In this document: positions 1 to 7,830 of the stretch, piece after piece
Layout: each line of letters begins with the position of its first letter
Numbering within the stretch: the stretch's first letter is position 1
Assembly (NCBI GenBank): GCA_015060925.1
Contig: SUXM01000025.1
Coordinates: forward strand, 1-40,771
Length of the DNA stretch: 40,771 nucleotides
Source: Parabacteroides distasonis
Lineage (GTDB): Bacteria > Bacteroidota > Bacteroidia > Bacteroidales > Tannerellaceae
Direction: 5' to 3'
Translations under genes and position numbers: made by a program
Notes under the pieces: generated by a model
Told to the model about the DNA's origin: nothing
What the model saw: the letters and a program-made list of their open reading frames with translations, nothing else
Databases searched by the model: none

Positions 1-962
1 ACGAACTCGAAGAAGTTATACCCCAAGCATCCGTTGATGGAACGCGAAAGGGTGCGTTGCGGAATGTTCACCTCCTTGGCAAAGAGAGCCAACGAAATGT
101 CGGGACGGAGGTAGGCTTTCGATTCCTCCATATATCGGGAAGCCGTGTCGCAAATCTCCTTCATCTGCTCGTCGCTCATCGAAGGAACGGCAGGCGTTTC
201 GGGTTCATCAGGCATCGGCTTCTCCGTAATCACTTCCACTGGTTCGGCTACCTGCTGGACTATCGGCATCACCGGATGGGCAATGGTGTTATAGACCAGA
301 TAGAACATTGCCACCACGTTCAGGATTTGGATGAGCCAGGCATCGGTGCGAGGCCAGATGGCATAGCACACCATCACCACGACAAACAGGCCGGCAAAGA
401 GGTATTCGAAGACAATAATCCATTCCTTCTGCACCCACTCGGCATCCGAAGCCGTATCGTTGATGAGCTTCTTCTTGCGATGCAGAAACCGGAAGATGAC
501 TGTGAAGTAACCTACCATCTGGAGGAAGACGAGCATGGTATTGACATCGCCTATCCAAGTGTCTTCGCCTGTCATCTCGTGCCGGATGGAAGCAAGCTGC
601 TCTTCGGGCGATATGGATAAACATAGAACCAGACAGACCAATCCCGGCAATAAATGGAGCAAGTCAAGTGGCCTTAGCCGGAACGACGGATCAAAATTCT
701 TCTTGGCAAAGAGCCAAAGCAAGGGCATCAGCAGGGTGTTGGCCGAATAGCTGATAGGGAGCATGAAGAGGGTAAAATCGTGCCACCCCAACATCCGGCT
801 CATATTATAAAGATAGACAGGAACGTTGGGCAGCACAATAATGGCCGCCGCATATCCGTTCTCTCCACGAAAACGGGTAGCAGCAAGCAGTACAGCGGCC
901 ATCCCTAATAATATGATGATGCTGGACGAATTGACGGTCAATATAAAATCATTGTATCCCAT
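1..962 (-). CDS. Membrane-anchored AraC-family transcriptional regulator (C-terminal end cut by window edge)
   Basis: Reading the minus strand from ATG at 962 gives 320 residues with no stop before the window edge. The first ~235 residues hold about six or seven hydrophobic segments (around 9-27, 37-52, 64-85, 101-116, 142-160, 180-202 and 210-228), as in polytopic AraC regulators of Bacteroidota. A Pro/Glu-rich linker (about 238-262) follows, then the start of an AraC DNA-binding domain with its first helix-turn-helix (LALFAKEVNI, RTLSRSING, ending in GYNFFEF). The second helix-turn-helix must lie outside the window. The family couples a membrane sensor domain to DNA binding; the ligand and target cannot be told from sequence. 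No in-frame ATG lies just upstream and no strong Shine-Dalgarno is seen, which is usual for this phylum. The clone of residues in the membrane part is not close to a sensor family I can name. Confidence 0.85.
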   Translation of the reverse strand, partial: MGYNDFILTVNSSSIIILLGMAAVLLAATRFRGENGYAAAIIVLPNVPVYLYNMSRMLGWHDFTLFMLPISYSANTLLMPLLWLFAKKNFDPSFRLRPLDLLHLLPGLVCLVLCLSISPEEQLASIRHEMTGEDTWIGDVNTMLVFLQMVGYFTVIFRFLHRKKKLINDTASDAEWVQKEWIIVFEYLFAGLFVVVMVCYAIWPRTDAWLIQILNVVAMFYLVYNTIAHPVMPIVQQVAEPVEVITEKPMPDEPETPAVPSMSDEQMKEICDTASRYMEESKAYLRPDISLALFAKEVNIPQRTLSRSINGCLGYNFFEF

Positions 963-1068
963 AATAAAACAGATTACATACCTACTTCACCATTTTTAAA
1001 TTACAAATTTAACCAAATAGAGGGAAATAGAATGCCTTTTATTCTTTTTAAATTAACCTTTTTCCGAT

Positions 1069-1126
1069 TTACATCCGACCAAACTTGACATTTCCTCGGA
1101 CTTATCTTGGATTAGGTCGGATGTAA
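1069..1126. repeat. Intergenic inverted repeat, related to the copy upstream of topB
   Basis: A perfect 12-bp inverted repeat, TTACATCCGACC (1069-1080) and GGTCGGATGTAA (1115-1126), encloses 34 bp. The stretch from about 1091 to 1127 matches 25032-25068 upstream of topB at about 32 of 37 positions, sharing the core TTTCCTCGGACTTAT. It lies between the start of the AraC-type gene and the terminator of the GH109-like gene, outside any convincing coding frame. The function is unknown. It looks like one member of a dispersed palindromic intergenic repeat family, though an operator is not excluded. Confidence 0.6.
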
Positions 1127-1127
1127 T

Positions 1128-1170
1128 AAAAAAGAAAGCTCGATACCCCCCTAAAGGACATCAAGCTTTC
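1128..1170 (-). terminator. Intrinsic terminator of the GH109-like gene
   Basis: On the minus strand an 11-bp stem (1160-1170 with 1134-1144, one G-U wobble) has a 15-nt loop and is followed by six Us (1128-1133). It starts 23 bp beyond the stop codon of the upstream gene. Confidence 0.75.
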
Positions 1171-1192
1171 CTCTATCTTATAAAGAACAATC

Positions 1193-2596
1193 TTACAAAG
1201 CAAATGCCGGTTTGCGATTAATCCACTGACCACGTGTAAAGTCAGGGAAATCAACCAATGCACCACCTCGTGCGATAGACATTTCAGACAAGGCAGAAAT
1301 CGCACTCCAAGCAGCCGCATCATAGCAATCCATCGGAGCCGGCTTCTTATTTCGGATTGCATCAATGAAGTCATACATCATAATATAGTCCATACCACCA
1401 TGGCCTGCCTCTTTAGCCTGTGCTTCCAATGTCGCCCATAACTTATGGTCATATTTCTTAAACCAATCATCCGCCGGATCTTTATGATGATTTTTGGAGA
1501 TTCCTTCAACATGGATATAGTTACCATTGTTCATCCAGATACCTTGTGTACCCTGTACACGGAAATTCAATGAATATGGACGAGGCGAGTTGGTATCATG
1601 TGTCACAATAATGGTCTGGCCGTTCGCACACTTAATCATAGAGGTCACAATATCTCCCAAATTGAACTGGATATTGGCATACTCATGGTTAGGACCTCCA
1701 TTGTCGATGATATATTTATGCAAACCACGAGATTGTGTTGCCATGGAAGACATGGCGATAAAACGGTTGCCTCGGTTAATATTCAAACAGTTTGCCACCG
1801 GTCCAATACCATGTGTCGGATAAACATCGCCATTGCGATGGATAGAGTGGTTGGTACGCCATTGTGCTTCAGCAAAAGCAGTAGGTCCCATACGTAACTC
1901 ATCCCCTTTCTTATAAGTATAATTCTTACCGTTGTTAAACTTCACATCACGCAAGTCATGTTCGTAACCACAAGTGGCATGCAACAATTCCCCAAACAGA
2001 CCTTCACGAACGATATTCAGCACAGCCAAACAGTCACGACGATAGCAGACATTTTCCAAAATACACAATTGACTGCCTGTTGTTTCCGATACATTCACCA
2101 AATCCCAACATTCTTCCAAAGTGTTGGCAGCCGAAACCTCTACCCCTACATAGGGAACACCAGCCTTCATGGCTGCAACAGACATCGGCACGTGCCACTC
2201 CCACGGGCTGGCAATAATTACACAATCAAACTCTTCATTATTCAACATCTGTTCAAAAGCCCGTTCACTACCTGTATAAACTTTCGGTGCCGGCACATTA
2301 TATTTGGCAATATGTTTCAATGTGCTTTCCAACGGTCCTTGCTGGATATCACAAATAGCGACAATCTTATTTCCTGGGATAGCCAATACGTTATTGATAT
2401 GTTCTTTACAACGAGAACCTGTACCGATGAAACCAAAACGGAGCTTGCCATCATCTTTTCCGGCAGTTTTTTTCTTCTTATCTGCATCCAAATCTGCTGC
2501 GACAGTTGCAGCAGCATTACTACTCAAAGCAAGACCTGCCGTTCCGATTCCGGCGGCAGTCACCTTTTTCAAGAATGAACGACGAGTGTTTTCCAT
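1193..2596 (-). CDS. Gfo/Idh/MocA-family protein of GH109 type (putative alpha-N-acetylgalactosaminidase), Tat-exported
   Basis: A 467-aa protein beginning MENTRRSFLKK, a twin-arginine motif followed by an Ala-rich hydrophobic stretch (about 14-33), so Tat export of a folded, cofactor-loaded enzyme is likely. The Rossmann nucleotide-binding start GFIGTGSRCKEH is at about 54-65, followed by VAICDI. The middle shows the arrangement of GH109 enzymes: EVSAANTLEECWDL, LENVCY, and the Y-P-T-HGIGP block before LNINRGNRF. Known GH109 enzymes use a tightly bound NAD+ in a redox-assisted cleavage of alpha-GalNAc linkages; the exact substrate here is inferred only from family resemblance. The length is usual for the family. 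The gene stands alone, with its own promoter (2623-2654) and terminator (1128-1170). Many relatives are annotated simply as oxidoreductases, so the glycosidase role is probable, not certain. Confidence 0.85.
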   Translation of the reverse strand: MENTRRSFLKKVTAAGIGTAGLALSSNAAATVAADLDADKKKKTAGKDDGKLRFGFIGTGSRCKEHINNVLAIPGNKIVAICDIQQGPLESTLKHIAKYNVPAPKVYTGSERAFEQMLNNEEFDCVIIASPWEWHVPMSVAAMKAGVPYVGVEVSAANTLEECWDLVNVSETTGSQLCILENVCYRRDCLAVLNIVREGLFGELLHATCGYEHDLRDVKFNNGKNYTYKKGDELRMGPTAFAEAQWRTNHSIHRNGDVYPTHGIGPVANCLNINRGNRFIAMSSMATQSRGLHKYIIDNGGPNHEYANIQFNLGDIVTSMIKCANGQTIIVTHDTNSPRPYSLNFRVQGTQGIWMNNGNYIHVEGISKNHHKDPADDWFKKYDHKLWATLEAQAKEAGHGGMDYIMMYDFIDAIRNKKPAPMDCYDAAAWSAISALSEMSIARGGALVDFPDFTRGQWINRKPAFAL

Positions 2597-2622
2597 ATAT
2601 TTTTAGCATTTATAATTGAGGG

Positions 2623-2654
2623 CAAATTTATAATAAATCATTCTTAATCCCAAA
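2623..2654 (-). promoter_or_regulatory. Bacteroidota-type promoter of the GH109-like gene
   Basis: On the minus strand TTTG (2651-2654) is followed, after exactly 20 bp, by TAAATTTG (2623-2630), which fits TTTG-N19-21-TAnnTTTG. It predicts a transcript starting near 2616, about 20 nt before the ATG at 2596. Confidence 0.7.
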
Positions 2655-2663
2655 GAATACTTT

Positions 2664-2671
2664 TATATTTG
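2664..2671 (+). promoter_or_regulatory. -7 box of the recQ promoter
   Basis: TATATTTG matches TAnnTTTG exactly; no clear TTTG lies 19-21 bp upstream. Transcription would begin near 2678, which is after the in-frame ATG at 2673 and so favours the recQ start at 2706. It is divergent from, and almost back to back with, the promoter of the GH109-like gene. Confidence 0.5.
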
Positions 2672-2705
2672 TATGCTTAAAAAAAACTTAATCCTTTTTC
2701 AAACC

Positions 2706-4538
2706 ATGAAAGAATTGCTACAATTGCTCAAACGTTTCTTTGGTTATACCTCTTTCCGACCCCAACAGGCCGAAATCATCCAACGTATCCTGCAAAAAAA
2801 AGACACGTTGGTCCTTATGCCTACAGGAGGAGGCAAATCCATCTGTTTCCAACTGCCTGCCATCTATATGCCGGGGACAGCCCTTGTCGTCTCCCCCCTC
2901 ATTGCTCTGATGAAAGACCAGGTGGAGGGATTGGTGGCAAACGGTATTCCTGCCGCCATGCTCAACAGTCTAATGACAGACGGGGAGCGACAACAGGTCA
3001 AGCAATTGTGCATACAGGGCAAAATCAAACTGTTATATATCTCCCCGGAAGGGATTATGAATGAACTACACTGGTTGTTACCCCGAATCGACCTATCATT
3101 GATAGCCATCGACGAGGCGCACTGTATCTCCCAATGGGGGCATGACTTCCGTCCAGAATACACTCAATTGTCCGTCCTAAAGGAGCAGTTCCCCAAAGTA
3201 CCAATCGTGGCGTTGACTGCTACAGCGGACAAGATCACCCGTACCGACATCATCAGCCAGCTGAACCTGCAAGATCCGGAGACCTTCATTAGTTCGTTTG
3301 ACCGCCCCAACCTTTCCCTTACCATCCGGAGAGGATTGAACAAAAAAGAAAAGATCCGGACTATAGTTCATTTCATCCACAAGCATCGCCAGCAAAGCGG
3401 CATTATCTATTGTATCAGCCGCAACAATACCGAATCGCTGGCAGAGGAATTGGCAAAACAGGGTATCCAAACCACTGCCTACCATTCCGGACTATCCCCT
3501 CAGCAAAGGGAGAAGGCGCAAAACGATTTCATCAATGACCGCATACAGGTTGTCTGCGCGACTGTGGCCTTCGGTATGGGAATTGATAAAAGCAATGTCC
3601 GTTGGGTTATCCATTACAATATGCCGGGAAGCATCGAGAACTATTACCAAGAGATCGGACGTTCCGGGCGGGACGGGATGAAGAGCGACACACTCCTGTT
3701 CTATTCGGTAGGCGACCTCATCCAACACCGCCGTTTTGCAGAAGAGAGCGGGCAAAAGGAGATCAATCTGCAAAAAATCGACCGCATGCGCCGTTACTGC
3801 GAAGCGGATATTTGCCGCAGACGTATTCTGCTCAGTTACTTCGGGGAGGAGATCGACCATGATTGTGGCAACTGCGATGTCTGCCAACATCCACCCAAAC
3901 GATTTGACGGGAGTGTCTTAGTCCAAAAAGCACTCAGCGGCATATACCGTACCAACCAACAATGCAACATGCAAATGCTCATTGACATCTTACGAGGCTC
4001 CGCCAAAGCCGAATTGACAGCCAAAGGATACCACCTGCTGAAGACATATGGTGTAGGTAGAGAACTTAGTTATAAGGAATGGAAAGAGTATCTATACCAG
4101 ATGCTGCAATTAGGTTATATAGAGATTGATTACCTCTCCTCCGGACACCTCAAAGTAACCCCTTTGGGGAATAAGATCCTTTACGGGGAACAGCAAGCCC
4201 TCTTAGCAGTTTACCAAGAAACCAAAGAGACGGACTTCCCGACAAGCAAAGAGAAATTCAAATACCGTCCGATCCGCCCGCTCCAATCCCATTCCGTAGA
4301 TGAAACATTGCTTGACTCATTGCGGCAACTCAGGAAACAGCTTGCGGAAAAGGAACATATGCCGGCTTATATCATCTTCTCCGATGATGCTTTGGCTGAC
4401 ATGGTATTGAAAAAGCCGATTACCCTCGATGAATTCAGCGATATCCGCGGAGTAGGCCAGCTCAAATTGGACAAATACGGCAAGGTCTTTGTCGCCCTGA
4501 TCCGTTTCGTCCTCCGTATGCCCCAATCAGAAAAATAA
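2706..4538 (+). CDS. recQ: ATP-dependent DNA helicase RecQ
   Basis: A 610-aa superfamily 2 3'-5' DNA helicase acting in recombination and stalled-fork repair. Visible in order: the RecQ N-terminal motif FRPQQAEII, Walker A PTGGGKS, the DEAH box followed by CISQWGHDFRPEY, ALTATA (motif III), RPNL, the motif V/VI region ATVAFGMGIDKSNVRW with QEIGRSGRDG, the four-Cys zinc site (C-R-R-R-I-L to CGNCDVC), a winged-helix RQC domain, and one HRDC domain over the last ~80 residues. All helicase motifs look intact. An in-frame ATG at 2673 would add 11 residues, but the -7 box at 2664-2671 places the transcript start after it, so I use ATG 2706 (MKELLQLL). It is followed by oxyR after 63 bp. Confidence 0.95.
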   Translation: MKELLQLLKRFFGYTSFRPQQAEIIQRILQKKDTLVLMPTGGGKSICFQLPAIYMPGTALVVSPLIALMKDQVEGLVANGIPAAMLNSLMTDGERQQVKQLCIQGKIKLLYISPEGIMNELHWLLPRIDLSLIAIDEAHCISQWGHDFRPEYTQLSVLKEQFPKVPIVALTATADKITRTDIISQLNLQDPETFISSFDRPNLSLTIRRGLNKKEKIRTIVHFIHKHRQQSGIIYCISRNNTESLAEELAKQGIQTTAYHSGLSPQQREKAQNDFINDRIQVVCATVAFGMGIDKSNVRWVIHYNMPGSIENYYQEIGRSGRDGMKSDTLLFYSVGDLIQHRRFAEESGQKEINLQKIDRMRRYCEADICRRRILLSYFGEEIDHDCGNCDVCQHPPKRFDGSVLVQKALSGIYRTNQQCNMQMLIDILRGSAKAELTAKGYHLLKTYGVGRELSYKEWKEYLYQMLQLGYIEIDYLSSGHLKVTPLGNKILYGEQQALLAVYQETKETDFPTSKEKFKYRPIRPLQSHSVDETLLDSLRQLRKQLAEKEHMPAYIIFSDDALADMVLKKPITLDEFSDIRGVGQLKLDKYGKVFVALIRFVLRMPQSEK

Positions 4539-4601
4539 AAACACTATCATACATTTAAAAAACATTGTTTATCTTCGTATAAAATATAATAAAAGAGCCA
4601 C

Positions 4602-5528
4602 ATGAACATACAGCAACTTGAATACATCTTGGCTGTGGATACTTTTCGCCACTTCGCCAAAGCGGCAGAACATTGCCGTGTGACCCAACCAACCCTCAGT
4701 ATGATGATCCAAAAATTAGAAGAGGAATTGGGTATCAAACTGTTTGACCGTAACAACCAACCGATCACCCCGACCTCTGCCGGTCGGAAGGTCATCGACC
4801 AAGCACGTGTCGTCCTTCATCAAGCCTCCTTAATCAAAGACATCGTACAGGAAGAGGAACGATCAATCAAAGGGATTTTCCGTTTGGCTGTCTTGCCTAC
4901 CATAGCCCCTTATCTGTTGCCTCGCTTCTTCCAACAAATGACGGAAAAACATCCGGATTTGGATATACGGATTTTGGAAATGCAAACCGCTCCTACAATC
5001 CATGCTCTTCTGAAAGGGGAGATTGATGCAGCCATCATCGCCAACCAACCGACCGAAATACAACTCCAAGGAGATATCCTTTATTACGAACAATTTTATG
5101 GTTATGTCTCCCGAAATGAAAACATCTTTAAAAAGGAACGAATCCGTTCGGCTGATGTAAGCGACGAACGTTTATGGCTGTTGGATGAGGGACATTGCTT
5201 CCGTGACCAATTGATGCGGTTCTGCCAAATGGAAAAGGTCAAACTGCATCAAGCCTCTTACCGCTTAGGTAGTTTGGAAACTTTCATGCGCATGGTAGAA
5301 AGCGGCAATGGCGTGACTTTCATCCCAGAACTGGCAACCCATCAATTAAACGAGCAACAAAAAGAGTTGGTTCGACCGTTTGCCATACCCAAACCAGCTC
5401 GGGAAATAGTCTGGATCACACGAAAAGATTTCATCCGGCATACGATAGCCAGTATCTTAATTGAGAGCATAAAGAATAGCGTACCAAAAGAGATGCGAAC
5501 CTTACAAGCAGGTCTAAAAGTGGTATAA
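4602..5528 (+). CDS. oxyR: Hydrogen peroxide-sensing LysR-family regulator OxyR
   Basis: A 308-aa LysR-type regulator. The N-terminal winged helix-turn-helix (residues 1-60: MNIQQLEYILAV, CRVTQPTLSMMIQKLE) is followed by a substrate-binding-like domain. The segment LWLLDEGHCFRDQLMRFC places cysteines at residues 199 and 208, the same numbers as the peroxide-reactive pair that forms a disulfide in E. coli OxyR. This strongly supports OxyR over a generic LysR protein. In Bacteroides, OxyR activates catalase, dps and ahpCF; none of those targets lies in this window. A loose -7 box (TATCTTCG, near 4570) precedes the gene, so it may be transcribed on its own, although read-through from recQ 63 bp upstream is possible. 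Confidence 0.93.
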   Translation: MNIQQLEYILAVDTFRHFAKAAEHCRVTQPTLSMMIQKLEEELGIKLFDRNNQPITPTSAGRKVIDQARVVLHQASLIKDIVQEEERSIKGIFRLAVLPTIAPYLLPRFFQQMTEKHPDLDIRILEMQTAPTIHALLKGEIDAAIIANQPTEIQLQGDILYYEQFYGYVSRNENIFKKERIRSADVSDERLWLLDEGHCFRDQLMRFCQMEKVKLHQASYRLGSLETFMRMVESGNGVTFIPELATHQLNEQQKELVRPFAIPKPAREIVWITRKDFIRHTIASILIESIKNSVPKEMRTLQAGLKVV

Positions 5529-5572
5529 AATCAAAAAAACGATTCTTTCATTAAAAAAATTATTACTTTTTA

Positions 5573-5602
5573 TTTGCGGTTTTAAAAAATTCGTTACTTT
5601 TG
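5573..5602 (+). promoter_or_regulatory. Promoter of the attenuated aromatic amino acid operon
   Basis: TTTG (5573-5576), an 18-bp spacer and TACTTTTG (5595-5602) match the Bacteroidota promoter form. Transcription would start near 5609, about 20 nt before the leader peptide ATG at 5630. Confidence 0.7.
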
Positions 5603-5629
5603 CTGCGAAATAAAAAACAAACAGACAAG

Positions 5630-5704
5630 ATGACACGATTTAGCTTTACATACTTCTTTTATTACTTTTACTTTAGCAAGGTAGGGGCAGGAGTTTGTAT
5701 GTAA
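5630..5704 (+). CDS. Phe/Tyr-rich leader peptide of the pheA operon attenuator
   Basis: A 24-codon ORF (ATG 5630, TAA 5702-5704). The peptide starts MTRFSFT, continues YFFYYFYF and ends SKVGAGVCM. Six Phe and four Tyr make up 10 of 24 residues, with eight aromatic residues in a row at positions 8-15 and no Trp. It lies between a consensus promoter and an intrinsic terminator just ahead of the pheA-aminotransferase-DAHP synthase-tyrA operon. This is the classical arrangement of a translation-coupled attenuator, in which scarcity of charged tRNA-Phe or tRNA-Tyr stalls the ribosome in the aromatic codon run. The role is inferred from arrangement; nothing else about the peptide suggests a function of its own. 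Confidence 0.88.
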   Translation: MTRFSFTYFFYYFYFSKVGAGVCM

Positions 5705-5749
5705 AACATAAGATTGTGAATATGTGTTTCGAAAATATAAAGTCCTGCC
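5686..5749 (+). promoter_or_regulatory. Candidate antiterminator pairing of the Phe/Tyr attenuator
   Basis: GGCAGGA (5686-5692), inside the end of the leader ORF, is exactly complementary to TCCTGCC (5743-5749), the 5' arm of the terminator. After one mismatch, three more pairs are possible (5694-5696 with 5739-5741). A ribosome stalled on the aromatic codons (5651-5674) would leave 5686-5692 free to pair and block the terminator. A ribosome reaching the stop codon would cover it and let the terminator form. I see no clear competing hairpin between the aromatic codons and 5686-5692. Confidence 0.7.
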
Positions 5750-5769
5750 ATTTAGGTGGGACTTTTTTT
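5740..5769 (+). terminator. Attenuator terminator upstream of pheA
   Basis: A 10-bp stem (5740-5749 with 5755-5764, two G-U wobbles), 5-nt loop ATTTA, and a run of seven Ts (5763-5769). It ends 39 bp before the pheA start codon and lies 36 bp after the leader stop codon. Confidence 0.85.
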
Positions 5770-5808
5770 ATTTCAACAATTAACTAATCTGATCGCAATA
5801 AAAAGAGG

Positions 5809-6654
5809 ATGAAAAAGAAAGTAGCAATTCAGGGAATAGCCGGTTCATATCATGATATAGCCGCCCATAATTACTTTGAAGGTGAAGATATTGAAATCAT
5901 TGGTTGTAACACATTCAAGGATGTGATAGCCACTATCCGAAAAGACCCGTCTATCTTGGGTATCATGGCCATTGAAAATACAATTGCAGGAAGTTTATTA
6001 CAAAACCATGAGCTGATCCGGGAAAGCGGACTGCAAATTATCGGTGAATACAAATTACGCATTTCACATTCATTGGTTGCCCTTCCCGGAACAAGTATCC
6101 ATGAGGTCAAAGAGGTAAACTCCCATCCTATCGCCTTGATGCAATGTACCGATTTTTTAGATACATTACCCCATGCCAAAATTGTTGAAAAAGAAGATAC
6201 AGCCATGAGTGCCCGTTGGATCGCAGAAAACCAATTGAAGGGACACGCAGCTATCTGTGGTAAGTTTGCTGCCCAGATCTACAACATGGAAGTACTCGCC
6301 GAAGGGATTGAAACTAACAGACGAAATTTCACTCGTTTCTTGGCATTGGCTGACCGTTGGACCGCTGACGAGATGTTAAAAGGGGAAGACAAAAACAAAT
6401 CGTCAGTTGTATTTGCCCTTCCTCATACCTCCGGCAGCCTATCCAAAGTTCTTGCCGTCCTCTCTTTTTACGATATGAACCTGAGCAAAATCCAATCACT
6501 GCCCATCATCGGTCGCGAATGGGAATATCTGTTCTACATCAATCTGACTTTCACAGATTACCTTCGCTACAGACAGGCGTTGGACGCGATCAGACCATTA
6601 ACAAAGGACTTAAAAATCTTAGGAGAATATGCAGAAGGAAAACAAAGTGTGTAA
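5809..6654 (+). CDS. pheA: Prephenate dehydratase
   Basis: A 281-aa monofunctional enzyme converting prephenate to phenylpyruvate for phenylalanine synthesis. The N-terminal catalytic region resembles a periplasmic-binding fold (AIQGIAGSYHDIAA, AIENTIAGS) and contains the catalytic TRF motif in NRRNFTRFLAL. A C-terminal ACT domain (about 195-275, starting SSVVFALPHTSGSL) would bind phenylalanine for feedback control. The usual ESRP motif of the ACT domain reads QSLP here. It has no chorismate mutase domain; that activity is supplied by the fusion gene two places downstream. The start ATG 5809 follows AAAAGAGG. The gene is first in the operon after the Phe/Tyr attenuator and overlaps the aminotransferase by 26 bp. 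Confidence 0.95.
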   Translation: MKKKVAIQGIAGSYHDIAAHNYFEGEDIEIIGCNTFKDVIATIRKDPSILGIMAIENTIAGSLLQNHELIRESGLQIIGEYKLRISHSLVALPGTSIHEVKEVNSHPIALMQCTDFLDTLPHAKIVEKEDTAMSARWIAENQLKGHAAICGKFAAQIYNMEVLAEGIETNRRNFTRFLALADRWTADEMLKGEDKNKSSVVFALPHTSGSLSKVLAVLSFYDMNLSKIQSLPIIGREWEYLFYINLTFTDYLRYRQALDAIRPLTKDLKILGEYAEGKQSV

Positions 6655-7819
6655 TATCACACCCGCTAACCGCGTAAACAGCGTACAAGAATACTACTTC
6701 TCCAGAAAACTAAAAGAGGTAGCAGAAATGAATGCTGCAGGTAAAAACGTAATCAGCTTAGGAGTAGGAAGCCCTGACCTCCCCCCCTCCGAACAAACAA
6801 TAATGACTTTGTGTAAACATGCACAAAGTCCGAACGAACATGGTTACCAACCCTACATCGGCATTCCGGAATTACGCAAGGGGTTTGCCGACTGGTACAA
6901 GACTTGGTATAACGTAGACTTGAACCCTCAAACTGAGATCCAACCGCTTATCGGTTCAAAGGAGGGTATCTTACACATCTCACTTGCATTCTTGAACCCC
7001 GGTGACGGTGTATTAGTTCCTAACCCCGGTTATCCGACCTACAGTTCTGTCAGTAAATTGGTAGAAGCAAACCTTATCACCTACGAGCTTAAAGAGGAAC
7101 TGAATTGGCAACCGGACTTTGAGGAGTTGGAAAAGATGGATTTGTCAAATGTCAAACTGATGTGGACAAACTACCCGAATATGCCTACCGGTGCCAATGC
7201 CAGCATAGAACTATTCGAGAAATTAGTTGCCTTCGGTAAAAAACACCATATCATTATCTGCAATGACAACCCTTACAGCTTTATCTTAAATGAACAGCCG
7301 TTAAGTATTCTGTCTGTCCCAGGAGCCAAAGAGATTTGTATCGAACTCAACTCCATGAGCAAAGCCCATAACATGCCAGGATGGCGCATGGCCATGTTAG
7401 CCTCCAACGCACAGTTTGTTCAATGGATTCTCAAGGTAAAAAGTAACATCGACTCCGGACAGTTCAAACCGATGCAATATGCTGCAGTTGAAGCATTGGC
7501 TGCCACCAAAGATTGGTATGACAACATGAACCGTGTCTACCGTAGCCGCCGAGATTTGGCAGGACAGATCATGCAGGCATTGGGTTGCAGCTATGATGAG
7601 AATCAAGTGGGTATGTTCCTCTGGGGGAAAATACCGGCCGAAGCAGAAGGAAGTGAAGCGATTGCAGACAAGGTACTGTACGAAGCAAGAGTTTTTATCA
7701 CACCGGGATTTATTTTCGGGACTTGTGGAGAACGTTATATCCGTATTTCATTATGCTGCAAAAATGAAGCCTTGGAAGAGGCACTTAACAGAATCAAACA
7801 ATTAAATATGAACAAATAA
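6629..7819 (+). CDS. Class I/II pyridoxal-phosphate aminotransferase, probably for aromatic amino acids
   Basis: A 396-aa fold-type I aminotransferase. Recognisable features are the glycine-rich ISLGVGSPDLPPS near 45, NPGYPTY in the cofactor region, the substrate/cofactor segment NDNPYSF, and the PLP-lysine region SMSKAHNMPGWRMAM with the Schiff-base Lys. Its sequence belongs to the broad group that includes LL-diaminopimelate and aspartate/aromatic aminotransferases. Lying between pheA and the DAHP synthase fusion, it most likely makes phenylalanine and tyrosine from phenylpyruvate and hydroxyphenylpyruvate; that specificity is inferred from context. Its ATG lies inside the end of pheA (26-bp overlap, different frame), so translation is likely coupled. 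Confidence 0.88.
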   Translation: MQKENKVCNITPANRVNSVQEYYFSRKLKEVAEMNAAGKNVISLGVGSPDLPPSEQTIMTLCKHAQSPNEHGYQPYIGIPELRKGFADWYKTWYNVDLNPQTEIQPLIGSKEGILHISLAFLNPGDGVLVPNPGYPTYSSVSKLVEANLITYELKEELNWQPDFEELEKMDLSNVKLMWTNYPNMPTGANASIELFEKLVAFGKKHHIIICNDNPYSFILNEQPLSILSVPGAKEICIELNSMSKAHNMPGWRMAMLASNAQFVQWILKVKSNIDSGQFKPMQYAAVEALAATKDWYDNMNRVYRSRRDLAGQIMQALGCSYDENQVGMFLWGKIPAEAEGSEAIADKVLYEARVFITPGFIFGTCGERYIRISLCCKNEALEEALNRIKQLNMNK

Positions 7820-7830
7820 AAAATATCAAT

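Noticed and set aside
57..620. Long plus-strand reading frame at the left edge
   Set aside because: It is antisense to the AraC-type regulator, has no recognisable domain, and is composed of His/Arg-rich chance sequence.
1958..2578. 206-codon plus-strand frame opposite the GH109-like gene
   Set aside because: Antisense shadow of a gene with clear family motifs; no start signals or domains.
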